Assembly: GCF_000473085.1 (NCBI RefSeq) | Contig: NZ_AXBA01000012.1 | Coordinates: 118,924-182,923, forward strand | Source: Azorhizobium doebereinerae UFLA1-100 | GTDB taxonomy: Bacteria > Pseudomonadota > Alphaproteobacteria > Rhizobiales > Xanthobacteraceae | Reading direction: 5' to 3' | DNA: 64,000 nt | Part shown: in pieces, positions 27,435-37,177 of the stretch | Numbering within the stretch: position 1 is the stretch's first letter | How the letters are laid out: each line of letters opens with the position of its first letter | Made by a program: the position numbers and the translations under genes | Notes under the pieces: generated by a model | The model's database searches: none | What the model saw: the letters and a program-made list of their open reading frames with translations, nothing else | What the model was told of the DNA's origin: nothing

Positions 27435-27457
27435 CGAAAGCCGGATGAACGGCGCGG

Positions 27458-29650
27458 TCAGGCGGCGCGGACGGTGCCGAGGAACTCCGCCATCACCTTG
27501 CGCAGGGTCTGCGACTGGGTGGCGAGGGAGGCCGCCGCGTCCTGCACCTGATGGGCGGCGGCGGTGGAATCCGCCGCGGCGCCGTTGATGCCGTCGATAT
27601 TGACCGACACCTGCTGCGTGCCCTGGGAGGCCCGCGCCACGTTGTGGGCGATCTCGCGGGTGGCCACGCCCTGCTGGTCCACCGCGCTGGCGATGGAGGC
27701 GGCGATGCGGTTGATCTGCTCGATCACGTCGGTGATGGAGACGATGGCCTGCGAGGAGGCGCGGGTCGAACCCTGGATCTCCTCGATCTGGGTGGCGATC
27801 TCGGAGGTGGCCCGCGAGGTCTGGTCGGCCAGTTCCTTCACTTCCGAGGCGACCACCGCGAAGCCCTTGCCGGCGTCGCCGGCGCGGGCGGCCTCGATGG
27901 TGGCGTTCAGCGCCAGAAGGTTGGTCTGGCCGGCGATGTTGCGGATCAGGTCCACCACCTTGCCGATGCGCTCGGCGGCGCTGGACAGTTCCTGCACCTG
28001 GGAGGCGGTGGTGCCGGCATCCATGGCGGCGGCGGCGGCGATGCGGGCGGATTCATCCACCTGACGTTTGATCTCGGTGATGGAGGAGGCCAGTTCCTCC
28101 GCCGCCGAGGCCACCGTCTGCACGTTGGAGGAGGCTTCCTCCGAGGCGTTGGCGGCGGTGTGGCTCTCGTCCGCCACCTTGCGGGTGGCGTGGGACATGG
28201 TGCCGGCCGCGCCCTGGAGCTGGTCGGAGGCGACGCCCACCCCTTCCACCACCTGGCCCATGGCCCGCTCGAAGCCGTCGGCGAGGTTCATCATGGTGGC
28301 GCGGCGCTCGGCCTCGTGGCGCAGGCGGTCGGCCTCCGCCTCCTCGGCCTTGCGGCGGGCCTCCTGCTCGACGCCGATGCGGATCTGGTCCACGGCGCGG
28401 GAGATGTCGCCGATCTCGTCCTTGCGGTTGGCGCCGGCGATCTCGGCCACCTGCTCGCCCTGGGCGAGGCGGCGCAGGGCGGCGGTGAGGCGGGTGATGG
28501 GGCTGGAGATGCCGTTGGCCACCAGCGCCATGGCCACCAGGGCCAGCACCGTGACGCCGACCGCCGCCACCATCTGCCAGAAGGTATCGGTGCGGCCGCG
28601 GGCGGCGAGCGCCTCGCCGAGCGCGTTGGCATCCGCCATCACCAGAGCGCGCGGCACGGTGATGATGACCGACCAGGCGGCGCCGGTGCGGCCGAGCGGC
28701 ACGGGGGCGAACACCTTCAGCGTGTCCTTCGCCGTGTCCACTTTCACCGTGGCCTCGCCGTTGCGCAGGATGGCCATGTCGTCCTCGGCCTGCGGCTCGA
28801 CCGCCTTGAACGGGCCGCCGATGGCCTTGGGATCGGCGCTGGAGGCGACCACGAGGCCGGTGTTGGTGACGATGGTGACCGTGCCCTGGCCCTTGTAGAT
28901 GGAGGCATCCACCTTCTCGGCCAGGCTCTGGACGAAGGACAGGTCGAAGTCCGCGCCGGCGACGCCGGCGAACTTGCCGTCCACCTTGATCGGAACCGAC
29001 ATGGTGGCGAGGAACACCGACTTGCCCTGCACGATATAAGCGAGCGGGGCGAGGATGCTCTCCTTGCCGTTGGTCTGCGGGCCGATGAACCAGCCGCCCT
29101 TCATCACGCCGTTGGCGTGCAGTTCGCGGCTGTCATATTCCACCAGGGGCTGGAGCGCGATCTTGCCGGCGGCGTCGCGGGTCCAGTAGGGCAGCGCGCG
29201 GCCGGTGGCGTCCGAGCCCATCTCCTTGCGGCCGTTGTACAGCATGTCGGAGCCGTCGAGCGCATCGGGCATCCAGGCGCTGTAGGTGCCGTTGAAGCGC
29301 GGATTGTCCTTCAGCACGTTGAGCAGGAAGGCATTGAGCTGGGCGCGGCGGCCGTCGAGCGGGGTGCCGGCGCCGTCGTGCCCGGCGATGATCTCCAGGC
29401 CCGAGGCCATGGTGCGGGCGGCGTCGAAGGCCGAGTCGATCTCGGTGCGCACCACCGCGGCCTGCACCGAGGCGAGGCGCTGGAGCGAATCCTGGCTGGT
29501 CTTGTCGAGCAGATCGCTGACGCTCTCGGTCACGAAGCGCGAGGTCTGGGACGACGCATAGACCCCATAGCCGAGCAGGGCGCCGGCGACGGCAACCACG
29601 CAGAGGGCCGAAAGGGCGATGATCCTGATCTTGATGGAGTGAATATTCAC
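27458..29650 (-). CDS. Methyl-accepting chemotaxis protein with Cache sensor
   Basis: A 730-residue receptor if it starts at GTG 29650 ([22 protein letters not shown]), which has AAAGGT upstream and puts the first transmembrane helix directly at the N-terminus; an in-frame ATG at 29701 would add 17 residues. Layout: TM1 (about 10-30), a double-Cache periplasmic sensor ([53 protein letters not shown]), TM2 near [18 protein letters not shown], then the signalling domain with [25 protein letters not shown]. No che genes are nearby. The ligand is probably a small carboxylate or amine, unproven. Confidence 0.93.
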   Translation of the reverse strand: MNIHSIKIRIIALSALCVVAVAGALLGYGVYASSQTSRFVTESVSDLLDKTSQDSLQRLASVQAAVVRTEIDSAFDAARTMASGLEIIAGHDGAGTPLDGRRAQLNAFLLNVLKDNPRFNGTYSAWMPDALDGSDMLYNGRKEMGSDATGRALPYWTRDAAGKIALQPLVEYDSRELHANGVMKGGWFIGPQTNGKESILAPLAYIVQGKSVFLATMSVPIKVDGKFAGVAGADFDLSFVQSLAEKVDASIYKGQGTVTIVTNTGLVVASSADPKAIGGPFKAVEPQAEDDMAILRNGEATVKVDTAKDTLKVFAPVPLGRTGAAWSVIITVPRALVMADANALGEALAARGRTDTFWQMVAAVGVTVLALVAMALVANGISSPITRLTAALRRLAQGEQVAEIAGANRKDEIGDISRAVDQIRIGVEQEARRKAEEAEADRLRHEAERRATMMNLADGFERAMGQVVEGVGVASDQLQGAAGTMSHATRKVADESHTAANASEEASSNVQTVASAAEELASSITEIKRQVDESARIAAAAAMDAGTTASQVQELSSAAERIGKVVDLIRNIAGQTNLLALNATIEAARAGDAGKGFAVVASEVKELADQTSRATSEIATQIEEIQGSTRASSQAIVSITDVIEQINRIAASIASAVDQQGVATREIAHNVARASQGTQQVSVNIDGINGAAADSTAAAHQVQDAAASLATQSQTLRKVMAEFLGTVRAA

Positions 29651-30175
29651 GACCGCTACCTTTATACCGTCTACAACCTTTGGTACAGCGTTATGCGACA
29701 TGGCTTGCGCGACGCTGACTAGATTTACGGTATTATTATCCGTCTCCCGAACGATCTTCGACGAACGGATGATGCGATGGTGCGGTTTTCCGGCCGCACC
29801 CCGGCGTATCGCTCCACCGCCGGAGGCGGCGCCAAGCCTCAACCTGAGCGCGCAAATACCACCGGCGGCGGCCGGAATGCATCCAAAACAGCAGGATGAT
29901 TCGGACGGGCGGGCCGGCCGCGAAGGGGTCGCCGTGCCGGCAGCCGGGCCGCGGCATCGCGCCTCGCCCTTCGCCTCTTCGCCTCTTCGCCCCTTGCGCT
30001 CTTGCGCCCGGCGGCCCGGTGACGGCGCGCCCGGGACGCGGCGCGGGACAGGCCCTGGGCATGAAAAAGCCACCTCCCGGCGAGGGAAGGTGGCGGGCCC
30101 GGACGACGCCGGGGCGGGGCCGCGGACATGCCCCCGCGGGGGCCGTCCGCAGCTCAGGTCAGGCCGGGAGCGGCC
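29651..30175. other. Intergenic region upstream of the chemoreceptor
   Basis: About 525 bases. It is AT-rich near 29680-29760 (a likely chemoreceptor promoter zone), then GC-rich low-complexity sequence (TTCGCCTCTTCGCCTCTTCGCC at about 29970, three near-copies of an 8-9-base unit). Ends with the terminator of the right-hand gene. No gene is supported. Confidence 0.5.
30064..30094 (-). terminator. Rho-independent terminator
   Basis: GCCACCTCCC (30069-30078) pairs with GGGAAGGTGGC (30084-30094, one bulged base) and is followed on the minus strand by TTTTT (30064-30068). It serves the LTxxQ-motif gene ending at 30176. Confidence 0.8.
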
Positions 30176-30721
30176 TCAGCCGGCTTCTTCCTCGAACAGC
30201 CAGAGCGTGCCGGCCGGCTGGTGCTGCCCCTCGCCGTCGTTGAGGCCGAGGAAGGCGGGCACGCGCCGCTTCTGCGCCTCGGTGAGCGAGGCCACGAACG
30301 GGCGCGCCGCATCCACGAAGCGCTTCAGCTCCTTGCCGCGGGTCTCCTCGGCGACGGCGATCTGGTCGAGCACGTCGAGGAAGCTCGTGGGCGCGGCCGC
30401 CGTCTCCAGCTGCTTGCGGCGGGCGACGGCATTCTTGTTGATGTCGCGGATCGCGGTTTCGAGCGCCGGCCAGAGCTTTTCCTGCTCGGGGGTCAGCTCG
30501 ATCACCGCCTTCAGGGCGGCGAGGCGGGCGTTGAGCACGGCCCGCGCATCCGCCTCGGAATAGAGGCCGGAGGTGGGAGTGCCCTGGGCCGGCGCGGCGG
30601 GCGCCGGGGCGGCAGCGGGAGCCGGAGCCGGAGCGGCGGTCTGCGCCATGGCGCCGGCACCCGCCATCAGCGTCGTGCCGAGCACGGTGGCGGCGAGAAG
30701 GCGCGAAACACTGCGTGTCAT
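30176..30721 (-). CDS. Periplasmic LTxxQ-motif protein (Spy/CpxP-like)
   Basis: A 181-residue protein from ATG 30721. It has a Sec signal peptide (SVSRLLAATVLGTTLMAGAGAMA, cleaved about residue 27), an Ala/Pro-rich linker (AAPAPAPAAAPAPAAP), and a helical domain with the LTPEQEKLWPALETAI motif and a second, degenerate LTEAQKRRVPAFL. Spy/CpxP-type proteins are periplasmic chaperones or stress sensors. The family assignment rests on the LTxxQ repeats. Confidence 0.83.
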   Translation of the reverse strand: MTRSVSRLLAATVLGTTLMAGAGAMAQTAAPAPAPAAAPAPAAPAQGTPTSGLYSEADARAVLNARLAALKAVIELTPEQEKLWPALETAIRDINKNAVARRKQLETAAAPTSFLDVLDQIAVAEETRGKELKRFVDAARPFVASLTEAQKRRVPAFLGLNDGEGQHQPAGTLWLFEEEAG

Positions 30722-30910
30722 GATGGGTGTCCTTGTTCGAGAGGGCTGGCCCTCGCTGGAGGGCTGGCCGCGCGCCAGGGGGCGGCGCGGCCGGGGCGGC
30801 GCGCGGCGATCGCGTGCGAGGGCACGGGACGGCGCGGCGGGAAGGCATAACGGGAAGGCATCCTCGGCCGGAGGGGCGGCGGAACCCCGCCTCACCCCCG
30901 GCCCGTCAGG

Positions 30911-31255
30911 TCACTGCCAGCCGCCGCCCGGCAGCCGGCCGTGGTAGGGCGTGTCGCGGCAATGGCCCCAGGGGCCGTGCCAATAGCCGGGAGGGCAGCC
31001 ATTGCCCACCGGGCCGGGCACCACCACCACGCCGGGCGCGGGCCGATAGCCGCCGCCGGGCAACGGCCCGTAATAGGGCGTGTCGCGGCAGCCGCCCCAC
31101 GGGCCGCGCCAGCGGCCCCAGCCGCAGCCCTCGGCCACCGGGATCACCGGCGCGGTGAGGCCGGTGCCGGACTGCAACGGGAAAGAAAAGGCCGGAGACG
31201 CGGCGGAGGCCGCCAGCGTAACAGCGGCAACAGAAGCCAGGATAATCTTCTTCAT
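30911..31255 (-). CDS. Small secreted Gly/Pro/Trp-rich repeat protein (GCG_CRPN-like)
   Basis: A 114-residue protein from ATG 31255 with a Sec signal peptide (MKKIILASVAAVTLAASAASPAFS). The mature part contains a GCGWGRWRGPWGGCRDTPYYG unit and a second CPPGYWHGPWGHCRDTPYHG unit, each followed by a L-P-G-G-G segment. This matches the alphaproteobacterial GCG_CRPN prefix-to-repeats pattern of small exported proteins of unknown role. Four cysteines could form two disulfides. Confidence 0.82.
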   Translation of the reverse strand: MKKIILASVAAVTLAASAASPAFSFPLQSGTGLTAPVIPVAEGCGWGRWRGPWGGCRDTPYYGPLPGGGYRPAPGVVVVPGPVGNGCPPGYWHGPWGHCRDTPYHGRLPGGGWQ

Positions 31256-31563
31256 GACGAAAAACTCGCCTTTGCACAAACGCGGCGGACACCGCGTATG
31301 GACGGGGAAGATACGCCCGCCCCGTGCAGGGTCAACGGAGAGCCGGGAATATGGACGAGAATTAATATCGACACGGATACAATGTATTATTTGAAACGCA
31401 TCCATCTATTCTGGAACGCATCCAAGAAATTACCGCCGGCCGGCCCTGAACTCATGCGGAACCTATGCCTCGCCTCCCGCATGCGGGAGATGATGCCCAG
31501 AAACGAAACCGCCGCGCCTGGCGGGTGCCGGCGCGGCGGTAATGGCGGGAAATGATCCGGGGA
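31256..31563. other. Intergenic region upstream of GCG_CRPN-like gene
   Basis: 308 bases. The 31350-31430 part is AT-rich (ATTAATATCGACACGGATAC, then ATTATTTGAAACGC) and probably holds the promoter of the gene starting at 31255. The far end holds the hss terminator. No gene is supported. Confidence 0.5.
31508..31540 (-). terminator. Rho-independent terminator after hss
   Basis: ACCGCCGCGCC (31508-31518) pairs perfectly with GGCGCGGCGGT (31530-31540); on the minus strand TTTCGTTT follows. It is 24 bases beyond the hss stop. Confidence 0.75.
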
Positions 31564-32994
31564 TCAGCGCACGATGACGTTCTTGAACTGCCAGGGATCT
31601 TCCGCATCCACCTCCTCGGGGAAGAAGGGCACGCGGCTGGTCAGCGGGGTCCAGTCGGTATAGGTGCCGATCACCGGCCCGAGATAGGGCGTCTGCACCT
31701 CAAGGCAGCGGCGGAAGTCCAGCTCGTCCGCCTCGACGATGCCGGCTTCGGGATTCTCCAGCGCCCACACCATGCCCGCGAGCACGGCGGAGGACACCTG
31801 GAGGCCGGTGGCGTTCTGATAGGGCGCGAGCTGGCGCGCCTCCTCGATGGACAGCTGCGAGCCGTACCAATAGGCGTTCTTGGCGTGGCCGTAGACCAGC
31901 ACGCCCAGTTCGTCGATGCCGTCGACGATCTCGTGCTCGTCCAGGATCGTCCAGTCGCTCTGCATCTTGCCACCGGAGCCGAACATCTCGTGCAGCGACA
32001 GCACCGCATCGTCCGCCGGGTGGTAGGCATAGTGGCAGGTGGGGCGGTAGAGCACGGTGTCGCCGTCGCGCACCGTCAGGTAGTCGGCGATGGAGATCGC
32101 CTCGTTATGGGTGACGAGGAAGCCGAACTGCGGCCCCGGCGTCGGCGTCCAGGAGCGCACGCGGGTATCGGCGCCCGGCCGCATCAGATAGATCGCCGCG
32201 CCGCAGCCGGCCGCGTGGGTGCGCCCGTCCGGCGGCAGTTCTTTCTCATGGGTGCCCCAGCCCAGCTCGGCGGGCTGGAGGCCTTCCGAGACGAAGCCTT
32301 CCACCGACCAGGTGTTGACGAACACGTCGCGCGGCTTGGGGTTGCGGGCGCGCTGGGTGTCGCGCTCGGCGATGTGGATGCCCTTGACGCCCAGGGCGCG
32401 GGCGAACTGCGCCCATTCCGCGCGGCTGGTCGGCTCGGGCCGGTCGAGGCCGGTATCGGCGGCGATGTTGAGCAGCGCCTGCTTCACGAACCACGACACC
32501 ATGCCGGGGTTGGCGCCGCAGGTGGAGACGGCGGTGGGGCCGCCGGGATTGCGGCGGCGGGCCGCCAGCAGGCTCTCGCGCAGCGCATAATTGGTGCGCG
32601 CCTCGGGGCCCATGGAGGGATCGAAATAGAAGCCCTTCCAGGGCTCCACCACGGTGTCCACATAGAGCGCGCCGATCTCCCGGCACAGTTCCATCACCGC
32701 CACCGAGGACACGTCCACCGAGAGGTTGACGCAGAAGCCGCGGCCGCCGCCATTGGTGAGCAGCGGGGTGAGCAATTCGCGGTAGTTCTCGGCCGTGACC
32801 TCGCTCTGGACGAAGCGGATGCCGCGGGCATCGAGCAGCTTGCGGTCGTCGGCCACCGGATCGATCACCACCATGCGGTCGAGATCGAACGAGAAATGGC
32901 GCTCGATCAGCGGCAGGGTACCGCGCCCGATCGAGCCGAAGCCGATCATGACGATGGGACCATCAATGGTGGCGTGAACCGGCCAAGCGCTCAT
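31564..32994 (-). CDS. hss: Homospermidine synthase
   Basis: Makes sym-homospermidine from two putrescines in an NAD+-dependent reaction. At 476 residues it is normal length. The Rossmann motif VMIGFGSIGRGTLPLIERH is near residue 15. CVNLSVDVSSVAVMELCREIGALYVDTVVEPW and STCGANPGMVSWFVKQAL are characteristic. Homospermidine is the main long polyamine of many Rhizobiales. Putrescine would come from the ornithine decarboxylase at 49123-50253. Followed by its own terminator. Confidence 0.96.
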   Translation of the reverse strand: MSAWPVHATIDGPIVMIGFGSIGRGTLPLIERHFSFDLDRMVVIDPVADDRKLLDARGIRFVQSEVTAENYRELLTPLLTNGGGRGFCVNLSVDVSSVAVMELCREIGALYVDTVVEPWKGFYFDPSMGPEARTNYALRESLLAARRRNPGGPTAVSTCGANPGMVSWFVKQALLNIAADTGLDRPEPTSRAEWAQFARALGVKGIHIAERDTQRARNPKPRDVFVNTWSVEGFVSEGLQPAELGWGTHEKELPPDGRTHAAGCGAAIYLMRPGADTRVRSWTPTPGPQFGFLVTHNEAISIADYLTVRDGDTVLYRPTCHYAYHPADDAVLSLHEMFGSGGKMQSDWTILDEHEIVDGIDELGVLVYGHAKNAYWYGSQLSIEEARQLAPYQNATGLQVSSAVLAGMVWALENPEAGIVEADELDFRRCLEVQTPYLGPVIGTYTDWTPLTSRVPFFPEEVDAEDPWQFKNVIVR

Positions 32995-33216
32995 TCCGGG
33001 AGCTCCTCCGAGGAGTGGACAGTCGGCGGATGTGCCGACGCGCGTCCATCAATCAAGGCTCGGCCCGTGCGTCAACCGCCGATTGACGCAGCCAAGCCAT
33101 GCCGCTCCCTTTCCCAGGGCGAGAAGACGGTATGATGACGGCACGCCAACGGAGCCCTCCCCGGCCAGCGGGAGAGGGCGCCGGACGCGCCTGCGAACGC
33201 GCTTCTGAAAAGCCGC

Positions 33217-34431
33217 TCAGTCGCTGGCGAGGATGTGGTTGCGCACGATGGGATAGACCTGGCCCGCCCATTTGCGGCCGCTGAACACGCCGTAATGGCC
33301 GACGCCCGCCTGCATGTGGTGGCGCTTGCGGTGCGGCTTCAGGCCGGTGCAGATGTCGTGCGCCGCCACCGTCTGGCCGAGCGAGCAGATGTCGTCGCGC
33401 TCGCCCTCCACGGTGAGCAGCGAGGTGCGGCGGATCGCCTTGAAGTCGATCGGGTTGCCCTTGTAGGTCAGTTCGCCCTTGGGCAGGCGATATTCCTGGA
33501 ACACGTACTGCACGGTCTCCAGGTAGAATTCCGCCGCCAGGTCGAGCACGGCGAAATATTCGTCATAGAACACCTTGGTGGTGTGCGCCTTCTCCTCGTC
33601 GCCGGCCACCAGGCTGTCGTAAAGCTCGAAGTGCGCCTTCATGTGGCGCCCGAGATTCATGCTGACGAAGGCGGAGAGCTGGATGAAGCCGGGATAGACC
33701 CGCCGCCCCGAGCCCTCGAACCCCATGGGCACGGTGGAGATGAGGTTCTTCTCGAACCAGGAGATCGGCTTGGAGGTGGCGAGGTCGTTGACCTTGGTGG
33801 GATTGACCCGGCAGTCGATCGGCCCGGCCATCAGCGTCATGCTGCGCGGATAGGCCGGATTGCCCTCCTGCGCCATCACCGCCGCGGCCACCAGCGCCTG
33901 CACGCAGGGCTGGCACACCGCCACCAGATGCCCGCCCGGCCCCATGAATTCCAGGAACTTGACGATGTGCTCCACATAGCCGTCGAAATCGAACGCGCCG
34001 TGCTCCAGGCTCACGTCGCGGGCATTGTGCCAGTCGGTGATGAAGACGTCGTGGTCCGGCAGCAGCGTGCGCACCGTGCCGATGAGCAGGGTGGCGAAAT
34101 GGCCGGAGAGCGGCGCCACCACCAGCACCCGCGGCTGCGGCACCTCCACGTCCTTCTTGAAGTGCAGCAGGGTGCCGAACGGCAGCTTGTAGGCCGCCTC
34201 CTCCACCACCGGCACCTCGCGATTGCCCACCTGCGTGCTGGTGAGGCCGAACGCCGGTCGCCCGTGGCTGAGGCCCACGCGCTCCACCATCTCGTAGGCG
34301 GCCGCCAGATGCCGCGTCGCGGCATTCTGGAACGGGGCGGCGAACGGGCTGCTGAGGAAACGCCGCGCCATGTGGGCACCGAGTTTCAGCGGCTCCATGA
34401 GATCGGCCTGGGCCTGATAGGCAAGGTACAT
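33217..34431 (-). CDS. phaZ: Intracellular polyhydroxyalkanoate (PHB) depolymerase
   Basis: A 404-residue protein starting at ATG 34431 (MYLAYQAQADLMEPLKLGA), the family N-terminus. The alpha/beta hydrolase core includes PRVLVVAPLSGHFATLL, VFITDWHNARDV and the lipase-box-like VCQPCVQAL, whose first Cys (about residue 173) corresponds to the catalytic Cys of PhaZ enzymes that act on native granules. The C-terminal PHB depolymerase domain ends with HYGVFSGRKWAGQVYPIVRNHI. It mobilises stored PHB to 3-hydroxybutyrate. The patatin and acetoacetate decarboxylase genes 3-5 kb away fit the same carbon-storage theme. Confidence 0.95.
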   Translation of the reverse strand: MYLAYQAQADLMEPLKLGAHMARRFLSSPFAAPFQNAATRHLAAAYEMVERVGLSHGRPAFGLTSTQVGNREVPVVEEAAYKLPFGTLLHFKKDVEVPQPRVLVVAPLSGHFATLLIGTVRTLLPDHDVFITDWHNARDVSLEHGAFDFDGYVEHIVKFLEFMGPGGHLVAVCQPCVQALVAAAVMAQEGNPAYPRSMTLMAGPIDCRVNPTKVNDLATSKPISWFEKNLISTVPMGFEGSGRRVYPGFIQLSAFVSMNLGRHMKAHFELYDSLVAGDEEKAHTTKVFYDEYFAVLDLAAEFYLETVQYVFQEYRLPKGELTYKGNPIDFKAIRRTSLLTVEGERDDICSLGQTVAAHDICTGLKPHRKRHHMQAGVGHYGVFSGRKWAGQVYPIVRNHILASD

Positions 34432-34693
34432 TATTACGCCTTTCGCCCGGGCATCATGCGGGCGAATTCGCCGCAGGACCAGTACGCCTTCATGCGACCT
34501 TGCCTCCGTCCGCCCCGCACGGCCTTTCCCGCACCCCGGCGCGGCAGGCCGTAACATATTGGCTCAGGCCGGTTTTAGACCTTGTTCCTCAGCCGCGTTA
34601 GGTTGTACCTCTTAAGCGGGATTTTGGCGAGGCCTGTGGTGCAATGCAACACGCTTCGTTAGTCTGCCGGCGCCAGCCATCGGGAACGCGCTT

Positions 34694-35350
34694 ATGTCGA
34701 AGGCCACGCTGACCATTTCGAGCAAGAATTACTCCTCCTGGTCGCTGCGCGGCTGGCTGATCTGCAAATTGGCCGGACTGGATTTCGAGGAAGAGCGGGT
34801 GCCGGTGGACGATCCCGGCGCGCGGGCCGAACTGCTGCTGCTGTCGCCGTCCTTCCTGGTGCCCCGCCTGGTGCATGAGGGCGTGACCGTGTGGGACACG
34901 CTGGCCATCGCCTCCTATCTCAACGAGGTGTTCCCGGCGGCCGGCCTGCTGCCCGCCGACCGCGCGGCGCGCGCCCACTGCCTCTCCGTCTCCGGCGAGA
35001 TGCATTCGGGCTTCGCCAACATGCGCTCGGCGCTGCCCATGAACATCAAGGCGCACTATCCCGCCTTCAAGGTGTGGGCCGGCGCGCAGGCGGACATCGA
35101 GCGCATCGTCGCCATCTGGCGCGGCTGCTTCGCCGCCCATGGCGGCCCCTATCTGATGGGCGCCGCGCCCACCCTGGCGGACCTGATGTACGCCCCGGTC
35201 TGCTCGCGCTTCACCACCTATGACGTGAAGCTGGACGCCGCCTGCAACGCCTATCGCGAGCGCATGATGGCCTACGGCCCCATGCAGGAGTGGATCTCCG
35301 GCGCCCGCGCCGAGCCCGAGGAACTGGAAGAGCTCGACGCCGAGTTCTGA
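34694..35350 (+). CDS. Glutathione S-transferase
   Basis: A 218-residue protein with thioredoxin-like N-domain (TLTISSKNYSSWSLRGWLICKLAGLDFEEERVPVDD, then PSFLVPRLVHEGVTVWDTLAIASYL) and all-helical C-domain (GAAPTLADLMYAPVCSRFTTYDV). The SSW motif marks the usual GSH-activating Ser position. The maleylacetoacetate-isomerase-like or YfcF-like subgroup is possible; the substrate is unknown. Divergent from phaZ. Confidence 0.92.
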   Translation: MSKATLTISSKNYSSWSLRGWLICKLAGLDFEEERVPVDDPGARAELLLLSPSFLVPRLVHEGVTVWDTLAIASYLNEVFPAAGLLPADRAARAHCLSVSGEMHSGFANMRSALPMNIKAHYPAFKVWAGAQADIERIVAIWRGCFAAHGGPYLMGAAPTLADLMYAPVCSRFTTYDVKLDAACNAYRERMMAYGPMQEWISGARAEPEELEELDAEF

Positions 35351-35379
35351 AGGCCCGCCCGGCGCGCGCCGGGACGCGT

Positions 35380-36306
35380 TCACCCCTTCGCCGCGAGCCG
35401 GTCCGAAGGGGGCGGGCCGGCGCCCTCCGCGCCCAATGCGCCGAGCGCCTGCCGCGCGAATTCCGGCAGCGCCTCGCGGTCGCGCACGGCGACCACCAGC
35501 CGGCGGCGCGCCCATGCCTCCGGCAAGGCGAACACTTCCACCTGCGTGCGCCCGGCCACCCGCAGCGCATCGGCCGTCGGCAGCACGGAGACGCCGACGC
35601 CCGCCTGCACCATCTCGCCCACCGCCTCGATGCGGTTGACCCGCACCCGGTATTTCAGCTGCAGGCCGAGCGCCGCGGCATGGGTCTCGATGAGCTGGTG
35701 GATGGCGTTGCCGGGCGTCAGCCCGACGAAGGGCAGCCCGGCGATATCCGCGAACCCCGCCCCCGCTTCGCCCGCCAGCCGGTGCCCCTTCGGCAGCACC
35801 GCCATCAGCACGTCCTCGCCATAGGTCCGGGTTTCGAGGCCGGAGGTGTCGCCCACGTCCGACAGCAGGCCGATGTGGATGAGGCCCGCGCGCAAAGCGG
35901 GCGCGATCTCGCGGCTCGGCCGCTCCTGCAGATCCACGTCCACGTCGGGATGGCGGGCGAGGAAACGGGCGAGGTCGCCGGACAGGCCCACGGAGAAGGC
36001 GGCGGTGTTGCTCCACAATCGCACATGCCCCTTCAGCCCCCGGCCGTAGCGGGACAGCTCGCCGCGCATGCGCTCGGACTGCTGGAGGATGATCCGGGCA
36101 TGGTGGGCGAGCGCCTCGCCCGCCGGTGTCGCCGCCGCCCCGGCGCGGCTGCGCACCAGCAGCGGCGCGCCGGCCAGCGCCTCCATGCCGCGCACCCGCC
36201 CGCTGGCGGAGGGCAGCGCCAGATGGACCCGCGCCGCCCCGGCGGTGATGCTGCCGGTCTCCAATATGGCGAGAAACAGCTTGAGGTCGACCAGATCGAA
36301 CCGCAC
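35380..36306 (-). CDS. LysR family transcriptional regulator
   Basis: A 308-residue protein. The start is GTG 36306 (RFDLVDLKLFLAILETGSITAGAARVHLALPSASGRVRGME), the classical LysR HTH. The ligand domain contains GLKGHVRLWSNTAAF and VDLQERPSREIAPALRAGLIHIGLLSD. It is divergent from the TauE/SafE transporter at 36389. A perfect 14-bp palindrome directly upstream of the GTG contains its ribosome-binding site (36308-36340), suggesting tight autoregulation. Confidence 0.93.
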   Translation of the reverse strand: MRFDLVDLKLFLAILETGSITAGAARVHLALPSASGRVRGMEALAGAPLLVRSRAGAAATPAGEALAHHARIILQQSERMRGELSRYGRGLKGHVRLWSNTAAFSVGLSGDLARFLARHPDVDVDLQERPSREIAPALRAGLIHIGLLSDVGDTSGLETRTYGEDVLMAVLPKGHRLAGEAGAGFADIAGLPFVGLTPGNAIHQLIETHAAALGLQLKYRVRVNRIEAVGEMVQAGVGVSVLPTADALRVAGRTQVEVFALPEAWARRRLVVAVRDREALPEFARQALGALGAEGAGPPPSDRLAAKG

Positions 36307-36307
36307 G

Positions 36308-36340
36308 GCTTCATCCTTCGGCTAATCCGAAGGATGAAGC
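36308..36340. promoter_or_regulatory. Perfect 14-bp palindrome between LysR and TauE genes
   Basis: GCTTCATCCTTCGG (36308-36321), spacer CTAAT, then its exact complement CCGAAGGATGAAGC (36327-36340). It abuts the LysR GTG and includes the GAAGGA ribosome-binding site, so it can act as an operator in DNA or as a hairpin that hides the ribosome-binding site in mRNA. Confidence 0.75.
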
Positions 36341-36388
36341 CGGATAATCCACATTGCTGCAAGGTCCGCCGTAGGCCAGCTTGCGGGC

Positions 36389-37138
36389 ATGACCGCACTC
36401 ACGCTCACCTTCGTCGCCCTGATCCTCATGCTCGCCGGGCTGGTCAAGGGCGTCACCGCCATGGGCCTGCCCACCCTCGGCATGGGCCTGCTCAGCCTGC
36501 TGATGCCGCCGGCGGAGGCCGCCGCCATCCTGATCGCGCCCACCCTGCTCACCAATATCGTGCAATTCTCCACCGGGCCGCGGGTCTGGCCGGTGCTGCG
36601 CCGCTTCTGGCCCATGGGGCTCGCCACCTTCGCCGGCACGCTGGCGGGCGGGGCCTGGCTCGGCGGGCTCGGCTCCCACCTGGCGCCGGCGGTGCTCGGT
36701 GGCACGCTGTTCGCCTACGGCCTGCTCGGCCTCGGCCGGTTCGGCTTCCACACGCCGGCGGCGCGGGAACCCTGGCTGTCGCCGCTCATGGGGCTGGCGT
36801 CCGGCCTGCTGACCGGCACCACGGGCGTGACCGTGATGCCCGCCGCGCCCTACCTGCAATCGCTCGGGCTGGAGCGCGAGGATCTGGTGCAGGCCATGGG
36901 CCTGTCCTTCTCCATGGGCTCGTTCGGCCTCATCGCCGCGCTGTCCACCCGGGACGCGCCGCTGACGTCCTGGCATGCCCTGCTGGTCACGCTGGCCGCC
37001 CTGGTGCCGGCCTTCGCCGGCATGGAGATCGGCCGGCGGGTGCGGCTGGCGATCTCGCAGCAGGCGTTCCGCAACTGCTTCTTCGCCGGCCTCGCCCTAC
37101 TGGGCGCGAACACGCTGGTCCGCGCCCTGCCGCTGTGA
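36389..37138 (+). CDS. TauE/SafE family sulfite/organosulfonate exporter-like membrane protein
   Basis: A 249-residue protein with about eight hydrophobic segments. The N-terminus TFVALILMLAGLVKGVTAMGLPTLGMGLLSLLMPPAEAAAI, and the mirrored TGTTGVTVMPAAPYLQSLGL, are the two halves of the TauE/SafE repeat. Family members export sulfite, sulfoacetate and related anions; the substrate here is unknown. Its divergent LysR partner and the palindrome between them suggest inducible expression. Confidence 0.92.
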   Translation: MTALTLTFVALILMLAGLVKGVTAMGLPTLGMGLLSLLMPPAEAAAILIAPTLLTNIVQFSTGPRVWPVLRRFWPMGLATFAGTLAGGAWLGGLGSHLAPAVLGGTLFAYGLLGLGRFGFHTPAAREPWLSPLMGLASGLLTGTTGVTVMPAAPYLQSLGLEREDLVQAMGLSFSMGSFGLIAALSTRDAPLTSWHALLVTLAALVPAFAGMEIGRRVRLAISQQAFRNCFFAGLALLGANTLVRALPL

Positions 37139-37177
37139 CGGGATGGCTTGGAGGCCGGCGGACGGCCCCCCTGCCGC

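Noticed and set aside
27551-29722. 723-residue plus-strand open frame opposite the chemoreceptor
   Set aside because: Composition (GG, HL, DG runs) is the antisense reading of the receptor's Ala/Ser/Glu helices.
29965-29995. Short TTCGCCTC tandem repeat as a regulatory array
   Set aside because: Only about three near-copies in low-complexity GC-rich intergenic DNA; no dyad or link to a start codon.
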